Source: Symbiodinium natans (taxonomy: Eukaryota > Sar > Dinophyceae > Suessiales > Symbiodiniaceae). Taken from it: 42,500 nucleotides of DNA. Positions 19,041-28,482 of the stretch are shown piece by piece (within the stretch, counting starts at the first letter, position 1; every line of letters starts with the position of its first letter). The DNA lies in NCBI GenBank assembly GCA_905221605.1, contig CAJNDS010002342.1, positions 360,001 to 402,500 of the forward strand, given 5' to 3'. The translations under genes and the position numbers were made by a program. The notes below the pieces were generated by a model. That model did not search any database and was not told where the DNA came from. It saw nothing but the letters and a program-made list of their open reading frames with translations.

Positions 19041-19140
19041 ACTATACTTTAATGCTTTTTTGGGGTCTGGGTTCCTACTATAGCTACTCGTACCTAAAAC
19101 CGTACATACTTCTTTGCCAGGGTCTACTCCAAAGTAGGGT
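19041..19140. mobile_element. Repeat element, family E copy 1
   Basis: ACTATACTTTAATGCTTTTT, GGGTTCCTACTATAGCTACT, CGTACCTAAAACCGTACATA and CCAGGGTCTACTCCAAA match the order and spacing of the copy at 32197-32295 (GGGTTCCTACTACAGCTACT and so on). It is non-coding. Confidence 0.65.
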
Positions 19141-19527
19141 TAATAGGGGATTATCGATCCCTACATCCCCCAAAACCCTAAACCCGAAACCCTAAACCCT
19201 AAACCCTAAACCCCCCTAAATAACCCTGAACCCTAAACCCTTTCCATCATTTTTTGTCCCTTCTGCTGTACTCGCTCCAAAGAAATGCCCGTTTGGTGAT
19301 TCGCCTTTGTCGAACCCCGAAGCGCTGAAAGCCCTAACCCTAAGCCCTAAACCCTAAACCCTAAACCCCAAACCCATACCCCTAAACCCTAAGCATAGGG
19401 TTATATAGGGCTAGGGCTCAGGGTTTTAGGGTTTTAGGATTTCAAGGTTTTTTTAGGGTTTTAGGGTTTCAGGGACTAAGGGTTTTAGGGTTTTAGGCTT
19501 TTAACCCCCTGAAGTTCCTAGAAACAG

Positions 19528-19606
19528 GCGGCCCTGGCAAACTGGAATCTCGGCCTCGACGATGCGGGTGCTGGAGCCTTTGCTGGCCCCTTGCGCCCGG
19601 GGCCTG
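19528..19606 (+). other. Exon-like coding island
   Basis: After AACAG|GCG the frame reads AALANWNLGLDDAGAGAFAG, then PLRPGP, before CTG|GTTCTG. It is GC-rich and just upstream of a TTTAGGG array. The product is unknown. Confidence 0.3.
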
Positions 19607-19617
19607 GTTCTGTTTGC

Positions 19618-19672
19618 TTAGGGTTTAGGGTTTAGGGTTTAGGGTTTAGGGTGTAGGGTGTAGGGTTTAGGC
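19618..19672 (+). repeat. Telomere-like array (TTTAGGG)
   Basis: Six to seven units, then GTGTAGGG variants. The interval 19173-19500 before it holds CCCTAAA blocks (about 19172-19210, 19330-19390) and degenerate TTTTAGGG pieces. Confidence 0.93.
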
Positions 19673-20015
19673 CAGATTGGGGTTGGCGTGTTTCAGCCGG
19701 GACTATGCTGGGTGGTGCCGTTTTGGCAAAACAACGACTTCGAGGGGGAGACTGAGGGAGAGAAGAGAGAGAGTTTGTGGGTTTTGGGCACGTGAATTCC
19801 TGGTCCTGCGACATACTGAAGGGGCACTTTGCAACCTCAGATCTAGGTACCCTATGCCCTCAACCCGATCTTGAACCCAGTACGCTGCTGACTTGCCAAC
19901 CGGTGTTTTGCAATCTTCGGCCCTCGAGCTCGCACTTTCATAACGGCAGCGGACGACTCCAGCAGACCTATTGAGTCCAGTCGCGCTTGCCGAACTCTTC
20001 GAGCATCTTCGAGCC

Positions 20016-20528
20016 ATGCTGCCAGAACGGAGCTTCACGGATCCCACCTCTAGCTCCGGAGGCACGAAGAGCGAGGAGGTCGCTCCACGCTCTTCGACCT
20101 CGAGCATTCCCCCGGAACAGTCCTTCAAGGGGAAGATGGACATCATCGTCGCTGGTGGTCCAGACTATCAACGCTACATCTTTGCCCTCCATGCTCGAAT
20201 GTTGGGTGTTCATGACGCCATCGAGGTTGACAACAGGGTTGACTTCAAGACGGCTCTCATGAATTCCCAGAAGGAGGACCAACATCGGCCTTGCGTCGTG
20301 TTCCTTGGGGATGAGACGTGGCTCGAAATCCTCAGGAGGACGGACCAGCAGGAGCGGCCACTCACGGTTGTGAACGTGAATGTCGACCCTGGCAGGGAGG
20401 ACGCCTACGACGCCCACATTCTGTCATCGGCCCCCCGAGCAGATGTTGCAGACTTTCTCAACCTAGTTCTCGAGCAGTGGCCCGCGCGTCGATCCAGACG
20501 TGAGAAGAAGTCCACAAGATTCACTTAG
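20016..20528 (+). CDS. Hypothetical protein, possible degenerate receiver-like domain
   Basis: This is the best continuous ORF in the window. The frame is open from 19944, after a TAA; the first ATG is at 20016 and TAG at 20526-20528 ends it, giving 170 codons. A TTG at 19971 would add 15 residues but has no support. Residues 1-40 are Ser/Thr-rich (SSSGGTKSEE). From Met41 (MDIIVAGGPDYQRYIFALHA) the order strand, helix, strand (AIEVDN), strand (CVVFLGDETW), strand (LTVVNVNVD) and final helix (VADFLNLVLEQW) resembles the alternating fold of response-regulator receiver domains. The acidic pair and phospho-Asp are not clearly kept. The C-terminus is basic (RRSRREKKSTR). Third positions are GC-rich. 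The fold call is inferred by eye. It lacks telomere-like repeats for about 270 bases upstream, and a TA microsatellite follows it. It may be a single-exon gene or a long exon. Confidence 0.6.
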   Translation: MLPERSFTDPTSSSGGTKSEEVAPRSSTSSIPPEQSFKGKMDIIVAGGPDYQRYIFALHARMLGVHDAIEVDNRVDFKTALMNSQKEDQHRPCVVFLGDETWLEILRRTDQQERPLTVVNVNVDPGREDAYDAHILSSAPRADVADFLNLVLEQWPARRSRREKKSTRFT

Positions 20529-20564
20529 GGGCTGGGTACTTAACCTGAACCTCTTTTGGTTGTA

Positions 20565-20602
20565 TATGCATATATATATCTATATATATATATATATATA
20601 TA
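20565..20602. repeat. TA microsatellite
   Basis: A short (TA)n run 40 bases downstream of the 170-codon ORF. Confidence 0.9.
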
Positions 20603-21765
20603 AACTCCTCTTACGCATAGAAGGCCAGGGGTATTAAGCCCCTAAGTTCGCAAAAGCAAGAAGCAGCTGGAGCTCCTCATTTTCTCTTAGGCCTGATGAT
20701 TTATGAGCATGCAGTGCCTGGCGTGATGCCAAACATCACAGATTCTCGCCTAGCACAGCAGTCGACCCTGATCTCCTGATTGTGGGTGGCGGACATTGGG
20801 CCTTTTCATTGCAAGGGCTGCAAGAATTGCTTGTGGCCCGATGCAGTACACATCTGCACCATGCTTTTTGTACAGTTTTTTATTTTATATATTTGTCTAC
20901 TACTTGGGTTTGGGCTTGCACACAGCTTTCAGCTTGCCGGTCGAGGGACTTGAGCAGGCACATTGCGCAGATGCGCTGGCCCACATTGTGTCAGCGACCA
21001 GTAGATTTTGTTGGGTGGTTGAAGGTTGAAGGCTTCAAGTGAGAGAGGTTCAGGGTTCATGGGGTTCAGGGTTTACAGGGTTTAGGGTTTCGGTTTCCGG
21101 TTGTGGTTCTGGGCCCCATCGTGCCTTTCAGGGAGTCTCGACTGATCAACAAAATTCGTTGTTTCAAGTTCAGAAGTCGACCCCCGCGGTGATCCACGCA
21201 CGACAGTCACTGCTGTCATCGGCCTTCTTGGAGGTTCATGGTACTTATAACCCTAATTCTATCTCTTACTTATAAGCCCCCTAAGTCCCCTAACAAGGTT
21301 ATAAGTAAACTTATAGCTGTGGTTACATGTACCCGTAAACCTCCAAGTAGACTTCAGTGGAACGAAGGCTTTTTAGAAGCCGATCGTTCGTGTTGGTGTG
21401 GGGGAATGCCTGGCCTGCTTCGTCCGCTGAGGAGAGAGGAACATTCGCATTCGACTGGGACCGGACAAGGGCCGAGAGCATTTCCCCACTGCTTTATCAG
21501 ACTTTTCAGGCCGAGAAGTTTTTCTGCAGTCCGTTTCACTAGGTCCCCCTTGCTGCGGGCGTGCGGTTTTAAACTCGTCGCTAAACACGAGGGAAAGATT
21601 ACGAGCATCTTTTTGCATGGGTGGAGGAGACCTAGTGTCTTTATCATTCTTTCTGACCAGTCTTGCTGTCCCCCTCGACTGAAAAGTTGCTTCGAGACCA
21701 CTCTTGTCTTGATGCGCAGGGTAGTCCTCATAAGCCCTGCATGGCCTGTAGTTCTCTACAGGACG
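20603..21765. other. Repeat-poor region with unassigned ORFs
   Basis: This 1.1 kb stretch has only one short TTTAGGG-like patch (21050-21090). A plus ORF (21238-21813, 191 codons, starting at a GTG/ATG-poor edge) and a minus ORF (21354-21731, 125 codons) overlap, and neither shows a recognised domain. A small inverted pair, GTACTTATAACC (21240) and GGTTATAAGTA (21297), lies at its start. One of the ORFs could hold an exon, but I cannot choose. Confidence 0.3.
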
Positions 21766-21890
21766 TTTCAGGGGCCCTTAACTTGGTCCTTTACCTTCTT
21801 TAAAGGCCTCTGATTTATGGGCCCTAGGGTTGTATAGGGTGTATAAGGGGTATATGAGCGGTCCCGGATTATTAAGCGACCTTGCAACTC
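21766..21890. mobile_element. Small inverted-repeat element, family G copy 1
   Basis: The left end has TTCAGGGGCCCTTAACTTGG and CCTTTACCTTCTTTAAAGGC; the right end is ATTATTAAGCGACCTTGCAA. The same left and right blocks, diverged, occur at 31147-31290, and the left block recurs at 35128-35180. It is non-coding and MITE-like. Confidence 0.5.
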
Positions 21891-22321
21891 CCCAAGAGCA
21901 ATTCCGACCCCCTTAACTCCAAACCGCCGAGACTGAAGCAAGATGCCCCGATTCTTCTAGAGATCGAAGCCAGATACCAAGCCCACCCAAACCTCCGTTG
22001 CCCTGCACCTCCCCAGCCAAGACCCTGAAACCTCTCTCCACAACTGCGTTTCGGTTTTCAGCCTTGGTCTTCTGGGCTTTTTTCCAACCACAAGACCGTG
22101 AAGCCTCACCCCAAGCACCCTAAAACCCCAAACCCTAACCCTAAACCCTAAACCCTAAACCCCAATGCCGATTTGTGCAGCCAAGCTTCTTTTTCTCGAA
22201 GATATTCAGGGGGTTCCGGAAATTCGGAGTCCCTTTCTGGGGGGGGGGGGACCTTTGGGAACTTGTAGAGGCTGTGCACATGTTCTTTTGGCGCATGCCC
22301 TTCAACCCTAAACCCTAAACC

Positions 22322-22417
22322 CAGCGCAACCAGCTGCCCCCGTGGCAGGCTTCGACCACGACGATCCTGGAGGCTGCCGTTTGCAGCCGGGCGTGCCTTG
22401 ATGCCAAGGCTAAGTCA
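22322..22417 (+). other. Exon-like coding island
   Basis: After CCCAG the frame reads RNQLPPWQASTTTILEAAVC, then SRACLDAKAKS, and meets a consensus-like donor (TCA|GTGAGC). It lies 20 bases after a short CCCTAAA pair. The product is unknown. Confidence 0.35.
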
Positions 22418-22862
22418 GTGAGCTAACTACAAGACGGAAGATCAACCAACACAGTGCCCCTGTAACTGTAAATATAGCCAAGCAGGAGTTACTTTCCTAA
22501 ACCCAAAACAGATTCTAACTAGGTGGCTAGGCCCTGGGCTCTAGACTTTTTAAACCCGCAAACAAACACTCACTAAATAGGTCCCTAGGATACCCCTATT
22601 GGGAATAGTCCCTATATACCTAAGTAGTCCCCAAATAACCCCCCAGATAACCCCCTACGATCCATCATAAGGGTCCCTCCTTCAGTCCCTTGACCCTAGC
22701 GCTCAAGAGACAGATGTTGGGTGCCGCCCTGGGTGCCCAGGAGTGGGATGGAGCGTTAGCCGGAGCCTCGGGCCTCGGGCCTTTCACTGATTGGTCTTTC
22801 GGGGACTAGGGTGTTCTCAGAGTGTTTAGTTTGGGGGTTAGGCTTGGGGGTTTGGGAGTTTA

Positions 22863-22937
22863 ACCCTAAACCCTAAACCCTAAACCCTAAACCCTAAACC
22901 CTAAACCCTAAACCCTAAACCCTAAACCCTAAACCCC
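22863..22937 (-). repeat. Telomere-like array (CCCTAAA)
   Basis: Ten to eleven perfect units. The interval 22426-22862 contains AT/CT-mixed sequence with repeated TCCCTA and CCCCTA words, and no gene. Confidence 0.95.
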
Positions 22938-23201
22938 GGGTTCAGGATTCGGGTTCGGGGGTTTCAGGGTACGGGTTTCGGAGTGTAGAGCCTCGTTACA
23001 GGAGGCGCGCAAAAGCCAACGATTGAAACTGTATGGGTTCTGGGTTCGGGTTTCGGCCTGACCCCTGAAATCCCAAGCCCTATACCTATACAGTAAGTCC
23101 TGAACCCGGAGCCCTAAGAATTGCAGACCCTGACGTCCCGAACTGCGCGCTTGCGGCCCGGAGGTTGAGTAGGAGATGGCGACAGCGGCTTCATGTTGAA
23201 C

Positions 23202-23269
23202 TTTAGGGTTTAGGGTTTGGGTTTAGGGTTTAGGGTTTAGGGTTTAGGGTTTAGGGTTTAGGGTTTAGG
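23202..23269 (+). repeat. Telomere-like array (TTTAGGG)
   Basis: About nine units. Confidence 0.95.
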
Positions 23270-24010
23270 TTGGGGGCTTGACTTGATCGGAGAGTGAGGG
23301 AACTGGGGATCCCAGCAGATAAGTGGGCAAGCCCTACGAGTATCGTAGGTATAGAGTCCGAATGCAGAGGCCAGGATCTATACTTTCCTTTCTTAAACTG
23401 GATCTGTCCTAGGTTCTTCCTCTTTTTGATTCCTTACTCTTAGAAGGGCGCCACCTCCCATGGAGCCCGCTGCTTGAACTCTGACTCGAAACTTGAAGAA
23501 TGCAAGCAAAGCTTTACAAGACACAGCAGAAGCCCAACATATCCTCACCGGGGGCGTGGACAAGCTGTCAAACAGAATAGAGGGGCTTGCTCCATAGCGC
23601 CAAAAATTTGAAGCCTATTGCTTTCAGCTGTAAAATCATGCTTGTGGCTTCCTGTAGCCTTTGAGCCCCAAGCCCGATCCAGGTGTTTGCTCAAGCCCGC
23701 CCCTATCCGTCCGTCCCTCAACAGCTTAAGCTCACCTCTCCAAGACCCAAAGCCCAAGCCCTCACGTGCTTCAGCTTCCCAGATAGCTCCAACGCTATCC
23801 CCTTTATAATCCTTACATGACTGCTTTTGTACATTGCGCAAAAGTCCCGTTCTAATTCCACAAGGCCCCATTGAAGTTGCGGGCTCCTTGCACGGCGGCA
23901 AAGCCCCGCCGATGCCCTTGGTGTAGCTGCAACGCTTCCGGGTTGAGATGCACCCCCTGCGCCTTAGACCCTACAAGCCCTGAGCCCCCCAGTTTGTCGA
24001 GTAGTTCCGG
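23270..24010. other. Repeat-poor region, no clear gene
   Basis: Unique sequence of about 740 bases with a minus ORF (23545-23901) and smaller plus ORFs. None carries a recognisable domain. Confidence 0.3.
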
Positions 24011-24016
24011 GTACTC

Positions 24017-24109
24017 TACCCAAAGGCTCCAATGTAGTTCCTTTTTGGGTTAGTCATAGGGGGTTCTAGTATACTACCCCAAAAAGGTACTACATAGGAG
24101 CCTTTGGGT
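24017..24109. mobile_element. Small inverted-repeat element, family A copy 3
   Basis: TACCCAAAGGCTCCAATGTA opens and TACATAGGAGCCTTTGGGTT closes this 93-base near-palindrome. The interior is GGTTAGTCATAGGGGGTTCT followed by AGTATACTACCCCAAAAAGG. The right end flows into a TTTAGGG array. Confidence 0.85.
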
Positions 24110-24172
24110 TTAGGGTTTAGGGTTTAGGGTTTAGGGTTTAGGGTTTAGGGTTTAGGGTTTAATTAGGGTTTA
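24108..24172 (+). repeat. Telomere-like array (TTTAGGG)
   Basis: Eight units, including the variant GTTTAATTAGGG. It ends TTTAG at 24172. Confidence 0.95.
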
Positions 24173-24270
24173 GGGATTTTCAAAGGGTGGTGAAGATGGG
24201 CGGTGCCGCAGATGACCTCCTTGCTCGCATTGAGCGCCTGGAGCGCATCGTGGAGGACTGGTGGGGCTGA
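24173..24270 (+). other. Exon-like fragment, possible terminal exon with coiled-coil helix
   Basis: A frame from the array edge (TTTAG|GGATTTTC) runs to TGA at 24268-24270. It reads FQRVVKMGGAADDLLARIER, then LERIVEDWWG. An ATG at 24196 would give a 24-residue peptide. The heptad-like L-x-x-I-x-x-L-x-x-I spacing suggests an amphipathic helix or short coiled coil. It fits a last exon with its acceptor in the array, and a micro-ORF is the alternative. Confidence 0.45.
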
Positions 24271-24285
24271 GTTGAAAGGACATTC

Positions 24286-24325
24286 AAGGGTTTAGGGTTT
24301 AGGGTTTAGGGTTTAATTAGGGTTT
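24286..24325 (+). repeat. Telomere-like array (TTTAGGG)
   Basis: Five units, again containing GTTTAATTAGGG. Confidence 0.93.
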
Positions 24326-24919
24326 TCGTACTTTCTGCCCTCTTTCCTTTCACTGCCGTGCCACGATTCTGTTACGTTGGTGTTGAAGATCGACATCGGC
24401 CAACCTTGAGAATCGCATGGCAGGGCCGCGATCTTGTTGTCTTGATTCATCTGATGTCGGGGGAAGCGTGGCAGTGTCACACTTCCTGTTAACCTGCTAT
24501 GTTGACGACTTGAAGATCAACACGGATCATCACTACTAAGCTGGTTTGGCAACTCCAAACCCTTCTGGAGCCTTAACAGGCTCAGGTCTTACATGGCGTA
24601 GGGTTCGGATCTCGACTGGCGAGTTTGCTTACACCCCATTTCCCCAGCCTAGACTGGACCTTGATCTTTGAGCCAGCAGTAGGGAGAACTAAGCAGTCGG
24701 ATGCCCCGATGAGCCATAAGAGCTTCCTCCGGCCTTTGAAGCTGGAAGAAAGCCTAAGCCTAAGCCTGGGGCCTTTGAAGGCGAAGTATTCCCTCAACCC
24801 TCAACCCTCACCCCTCAACCCTAAACCCTAAACCCCAAGCCTTGGACCCACCCGGTCCTTTTCCGACAGGATCATGGGAAGAGGCTGGATGATGTCGCAC
24901 CAAGAGGCGCAGTTCTCTC

Positions 24920-25096
24920 CTTGGTAGCCCACTGGTACCCTTTACCCTCTTTTTTGGTTACGGGTTCCCTTCTAGAATAACCAACCCAAAAAAGGGTGCC
25001 CTCATTATACTTTACCCTTTTTTTGTTCTGGGTTCCCTTATAAAATAGCCCAAAAAAGGGTTGCCCTGATTGCAAAATGGTTCCTGGGCTACCAAG
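24920..25096. mobile_element. Small inverted-repeat element, family C copy 2 (internally duplicated)
   Basis: CTTGGTAGCCCACTGGTACC on the left and GGTTCCTGGGCTACCAAG on the right match the copy at 1011-1127. The core (TTACCCT, T-run, GGTTCCCTT, AACCCAAAAAAGGG) is present twice, making this copy 177 bases. Confidence 0.8.
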
Positions 25097-25212
25097 TCTC
25101 AGTTGCGAAGGGTGTGGGGGGTAGTTTTTACGACTCCCTCGGCTCCCAGGCTATAGGACCCAGAGTAGCCCCCATCTTCCCTGCTTTATGTCTTGGGTTC
25201 CCCCATACAAGC

Positions 25213-25268
25213 CTTTAGGGTTTAGGGTTTAGGGTTTAGGGTTTAGGGTTTAGGGTTTAGGGTGTAGG
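25213..25268 (+). repeat. Telomere-like array (TTTAGGG)
   Basis: Seven to eight units ending GTGTAGGG. Confidence 0.95.
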
Positions 25269-25493
25269 GTCCTTTAAAACAAAAAGGGCACCAGGTTACT
25301 CCTGGGTCTAGTAGACCATTGCTGGCCAATTCAAGGTGCGACAGCAAGGCCAACCGTTAAGAACGTGCCAGTGATCTTTGTGGTGCTTTACTGTAACTTT
25401 ACATCTTTAGCCTTTTTGGGTTTATTGGGTTTCTTAATAAGGCAGCTAAAAGTTTAATTTTTAGCTACTCTCCTAAGTGCAGCCAAGTGATGT

Positions 25494-25621
25494 ATGAACC
25501 TCGCAGTGCAACCCTTTACGCTGGATGAGCGTCTTCATGCATCCTGCTCGTTCCCGCTGGTGTTCCACCCCCAGCTTCGGACAAGGCAACTATTATTCGA
25601 AATGGCTTCTTGCTTCACAGG
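25494..25621 (+). other. Possible first exon of unknown protein
   Basis: An ATG at 25494 opens MNLAVQPFTLDERLHASCSF and the frame continues PLVFHPQLRTRQLLFEMASC to a donor-like TCACAG|GTGTGA. The ORF would otherwise run to 25715. Composition is less GC-rich than that of other islands. The product is not recognised. Confidence 0.3.
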
Positions 25622-25825
25622 TGTGAAAACGGCCGCGTTTGTTGTCTTAGCTCGTGGGTGGGAGCAGAGGAACACAAAACGACGCATGTTTCCACTTCAT
25701 GGGATAAAGCATTGACTTTTGAAGCTGCTGTTGTAAAGGAGTAAGTTATCTCTCTTCTTGTTTTCCTCTCTCCCTCCCTCTTTCTCTGCTTCTCACACCT
25801 TGCCTGTCTCTGCCTCGCTCGCTCG

Positions 25826-25876
25826 TTCGCGCGCTCTCTCTCTCTCTCTCTCTCTCGCTCTCTCTATCTCTTTCTC
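25826..25876. repeat. CT microsatellite
   Basis: (CT)n with CG interruptions, within a pyrimidine-rich region from 25745. Confidence 0.9.
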
Positions 25877-25978
25877 TCCGCTTTACTGGAACCGCAACTG
25901 AGTTCTAGGGAGCTATTTGGCATAATTATACTGTTTAGTCTTTGGGGGCTCTTGGTTGGTTTTAGCCACATAGAACCC

Positions 25979-26065
25979 CCTAAACCCCAAACCCCAAACC
26001 CCAAACCCTAAACCCTAAACCCTAAACCCTAAACCCTGAACCCTGAACCCTGAACCCTGGACCCT
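25979..26065 (-). repeat. Telomere-like array (CCCCAAA, CCCTAAA, CCCTGAA)
   Basis: Three variants occur as successive blocks, which indicates local unit duplication. Confidence 0.94.
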
Positions 26066-26172
26066 GCTTGTAGTCCCATGACGGTGCCTTTCAGGGGCGC
26101 GACGCGACGCTCGTCGCGGGGAGACGACGCCGCCGGTGAACGCTCCCCGGGTTCCCTGCCCTTTTGTCGGGA

Positions 26173-26244
26173 TTTGGGTTTAGGGTTCAGGGTTTAGGGT
26201 TTAGGGTTTAGGGTTTCGGGATTAGGATTTAGGGTTTAGGGTTT
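26173..26244 (+). repeat. Telomere-like array (TTTAGGG)
   Basis: About nine degenerate units. The GC-rich 105-base island before it (26066-26172) is open in several frames and not assigned. Confidence 0.93.
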
Positions 26245-26391
26245 TACAGGGTGTCGGGACAGTCTCGGGATTTTTTTCGCCAGAGCAGAAAAGAGTAATT
26301 ACCTGTCGTAGCTGTCCTGCGCTTGAGCTATGCCTTCCAGATTTCGTATGTAGTGCAGTGACTGCGATGGATACGAATCGTCTAGTTGTCA

Positions 26392-26568
26392 ATGAGTCAG
26401 GATACCTTCCGCTTCATGCATATGAGGCCCTTTTTCCCTGAATATCTAGTTCAACATTGTGAGGGTGCCCACGATTTCTTACTACAATCAAAGCTCGTGA
26501 ATTCAGGAACGAGTGCCTTAGTTGCGCTAGGAGGTTCTGCTGTTGGCTTGCATAAGTTCGCGGCTTAA
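26392..26568 (+). CDS. Small hypothetical ORF (58 codons)
   Basis: The frame from ATG 26392 to TAA 26566-26568 reads MSQDTFRFMHMRPFFPEYLV, then QHCEGAHDFLLQSKLVNSGT and SALVALGGSAVGLHKFAA. The composition is balanced and protein-like, unlike most ORFs here. The C-terminal half is mildly hydrophobic and Gly/Ala-rich. Codon third positions are not strongly GC-biased, unlike the exon islands. It could be a small gene, an exon, or a chance ORF. No family is recognised. It lies between two telomere-like arrays. Confidence 0.35.
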   Translation: MSQDTFRFMHMRPFFPEYLVQHCEGAHDFLLQSKLVNSGTSALVALGGSAVGLHKFAA

Positions 26569-26621
26569 GGTTTGAAAGCTCCATTAACAAATTATGGTTC
26601 AGGGTTTGGTGACTCATCCAA

Positions 26622-26667
26622 CCCTAAACCCTAAACCCTAAACCCTAAACCCTAAACCCTAAACCCT
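26622..26667 (-). repeat. Telomere-like array (CCCTAAA)
   Basis: Six units. The 98-base island after it (26668-26766) is very GC-rich (Ala/Arg/Pro codons) and may be an exon of unclear frame. Confidence 0.94.
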
Positions 26668-26766
26668 CTACCTCCCCTGTAAGGCTGGCGCCCACCGCGC
26701 GCCAGCAGCCGCCAACCGCCGCGCGGGCAGCCGCAGTCCCGATGTTGGGGGGCCCAGGACATTTCC

Positions 26767-27011
26767 CCCTAAACCCTAAACCCTAAACCCTAAACCCTAA
26801 ACCCTAAACCCTAAACCCTAAACCCTAAACCCTAAACCCTAAACCCTAAACCCTAAACCCTAAACCCCTAAACCCTAAACCCTATACCCTAAACCCTAAA
26901 CCCTAAACCCTAAACCCTAAACCCTAAACCCTAAACCCTAAACCCTAAACCCTAAACCCTAACCCTAAACCCTAAACCCTACCCTAAATTTAAACCCGAA
27001 ACCCGAAACCC
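26767..27011 (-). repeat. Longest telomere-like array in the window (CCCTAAA)
   Basis: More than 30 units, mostly perfect, with single CCCCTAAA, CCCTATA and CCCTAA units, degrading to CCCGAAA at the right end. Confidence 0.97.
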
Positions 27012-27061
27012 CCCAAATGGTTTGGAAAAAAGGCGGGAATCTGGGGACTCCAAAGTCGTTC

Positions 27062-27094
27062 AGGGTTTAGGGTTTAGGGTTTAGGGTTTAGGGT
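27062..27094 (+). repeat. Telomere-like array (TTTAGGG)
   Basis: Five units facing the long array 50 bases upstream. Confidence 0.94.
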
Positions 27095-27186
27095 TGCAGG
27101 AAGAATGTTTCCGGGATCATGTTTTCACAGGCTGCCCAGTGTTTTGTTGATTCGTTCGGTTTGGTGCCCGTTTAAACAGTTTGGGG

Positions 27187-27245
27187 CGTAAACCCTAAAC
27201 CCGAAACCCTAAACCCTAAACCCTAAACCCTGAACCCTAGACCCT
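27187..27245 (-). repeat. Telomere-like array (CCCTAAA)
   Basis: Eight units with CCCGAAA and CCCTAGA variants. The words GGGGACTCCAAAG (27045) and GGGGGCTCCAAAG (27271) recur on either side of this array cluster. Confidence 0.93.
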
Positions 27246-27375
27246 GGTTTCGAAATAAGGTGTGCATCTGGGGGCTCCAAAGTGGTCAGGGTTTAGGGTT
27301 TAGTGTATGGAGCTTAGAAGGTCTATGTGTGAAGGCCTTGAGTCCCAGACCCAAGGAACCAAGCCTCAGTCCCTC

Positions 27376-27474
27376 CTAAACCCTAAAGCCTAAACCCTAA
27401 ACCCCATACTGAACCCTAAACCCTAAACCCTAAACCCTCAACCCTAAACCCTAAACCCTAAACCCTAAACCCTA
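27376..27474 (-). repeat. Telomere-like array (CCCTAAA)
   Basis: About thirteen units with interruptions. Confidence 0.94.
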
Positions 27475-27598
27475 GTTGAGCTGAGACCGTCAAAGCATCG
27501 AAGCCCTTGCAAGGTCCCCCGCTCCGCCCCAATGGTGGCGAAGTCGCCCCGTGCGCTGAGGGCCCCGGGTGTGCCATGGCTTTGTGATCTATCTGCGG

Positions 27599-27660
27599 GG
27601 GTTTACGGTTTACGGTTTACGGTTTAGGGTTTAGGGTTTAGGGTTTAGGGTTTAGGGTGG
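27599..27660 (+). repeat. Telomere-like array (TTTACGG then TTTAGGG)
   Basis: Three TTTACGG units precede five TTTAGGG units, a block-wise variant. Confidence 0.94.
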
Positions 27661-27877
27661 AGGGTAATGGTTCCTAAACTCGAAACCCTAAACCCTGAAC
27701 CCTGTTTAGGGTCCTGGTCTTAGATGGCTTCAGGGCAACAGAGGCTCTTACACCTAGAGTTACCGCCTCTCGGGCTTGCGCTAGGCTGCACAGGCTAGAG
27801 GTTACCAGCTGAGGTGGGCCCTGGAGACCCCAGATGGATTGAGTTGGAGACGTCTGGGACCCTGCCGTGTATACACA

Positions 27878-27950
27878 CCCTAAACCCTAAACCCTAAACC
27901 CGAAACCCGAAACCCTAAACCCTAAACCCTAAACCCTAAACCCTAAACCC
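27878..27950 (-). repeat. Telomere-like array (CCCTAAA)
   Basis: Ten units with two CCCGAAA variants. Confidence 0.94.
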
Positions 27951-28015
27951 ATGAACATGAAGGCGAAGACTTGACACTGAGAAGCTTTGGGCCTGACGTG
28001 TGTAGACAAGCCTCA

Positions 28016-28115
28016 GGTACCCTATCTTAGTAGGGAATGAGGGAATTTGGGCCATATACATATGTATATATATATATACATATACATATATGTATATATA
28101 TATATATATATATTG
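28016..28115. repeat. Family D left end followed by TA microsatellite
   Basis: GGTACCCTATCTTAGTAGGG with AATGAGGGA matches family D left ends; the TA run begins near 28046. No matching right end is seen. Confidence 0.6.
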
Positions 28116-28254
28116 CTAACCCCCCCCCCCCCAAGACCTACCCCGCGCGATCCCAAGAGCCAACCAAAAAACCAAAAAAACCACACACACACACACACAC
28201 ACACAAAAAAAAAAAAAAAAACAAACTAAACAAACGGAAAAAACCAAAAAAACT

Positions 28255-28482
28255 CGCAGGGCCTGGCCCAAACCAAAAAAACAAAAACAAATCGGAGGGC
28301 CTAGCCCAAACCAACAAAACCAAACACAAGCAAAGAATAAAAGGGCCCGGCCCGTGGTTCCCCAACATTTTTTTGGTTTTTGATTTTTTTTGGTTTGGGC
28401 TAGGCCCTCCGGTTTTTCTCTTTTTTGTTTGGGCTTGGCCCTCCGTGTTTTTTTTTGGTGTGGGCCAAGCCCTCCGATTTTT
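28255..28482. repeat. Large A-rich/T-rich inverted repeat with GGCCTAGCCCAAACC units
   Basis: The left arm carries CAGGGCCTGGCCCAAACC and GGAGGGCCTAGCCCAAACC with A-rich spacers. The right arm carries the complements GGTTTGGGCTAGGCCCTCCG, GTTTGGGCTTGGCCCTCCG and GGTGTGGGCCAAGCCCTCCG with T-rich spacers. Transcripts could form a long hairpin. ORFs of 146 and 181 codons across it are low-complexity Lys/Asn/Phe artefacts. Confidence 0.85.

Noticed and set aside
19705-19735. GTGCCGTTTTGGCAAAA upstream of the 170-codon ORF, resembling a dinoflagellate spliced-leader relic
   Set aside because: It only partly matches the known leader (GCCATTTTGGCTCAAG), with several mismatches. It is also palindromic by itself (GCCGTTTTGGC-like), so chance is likely.
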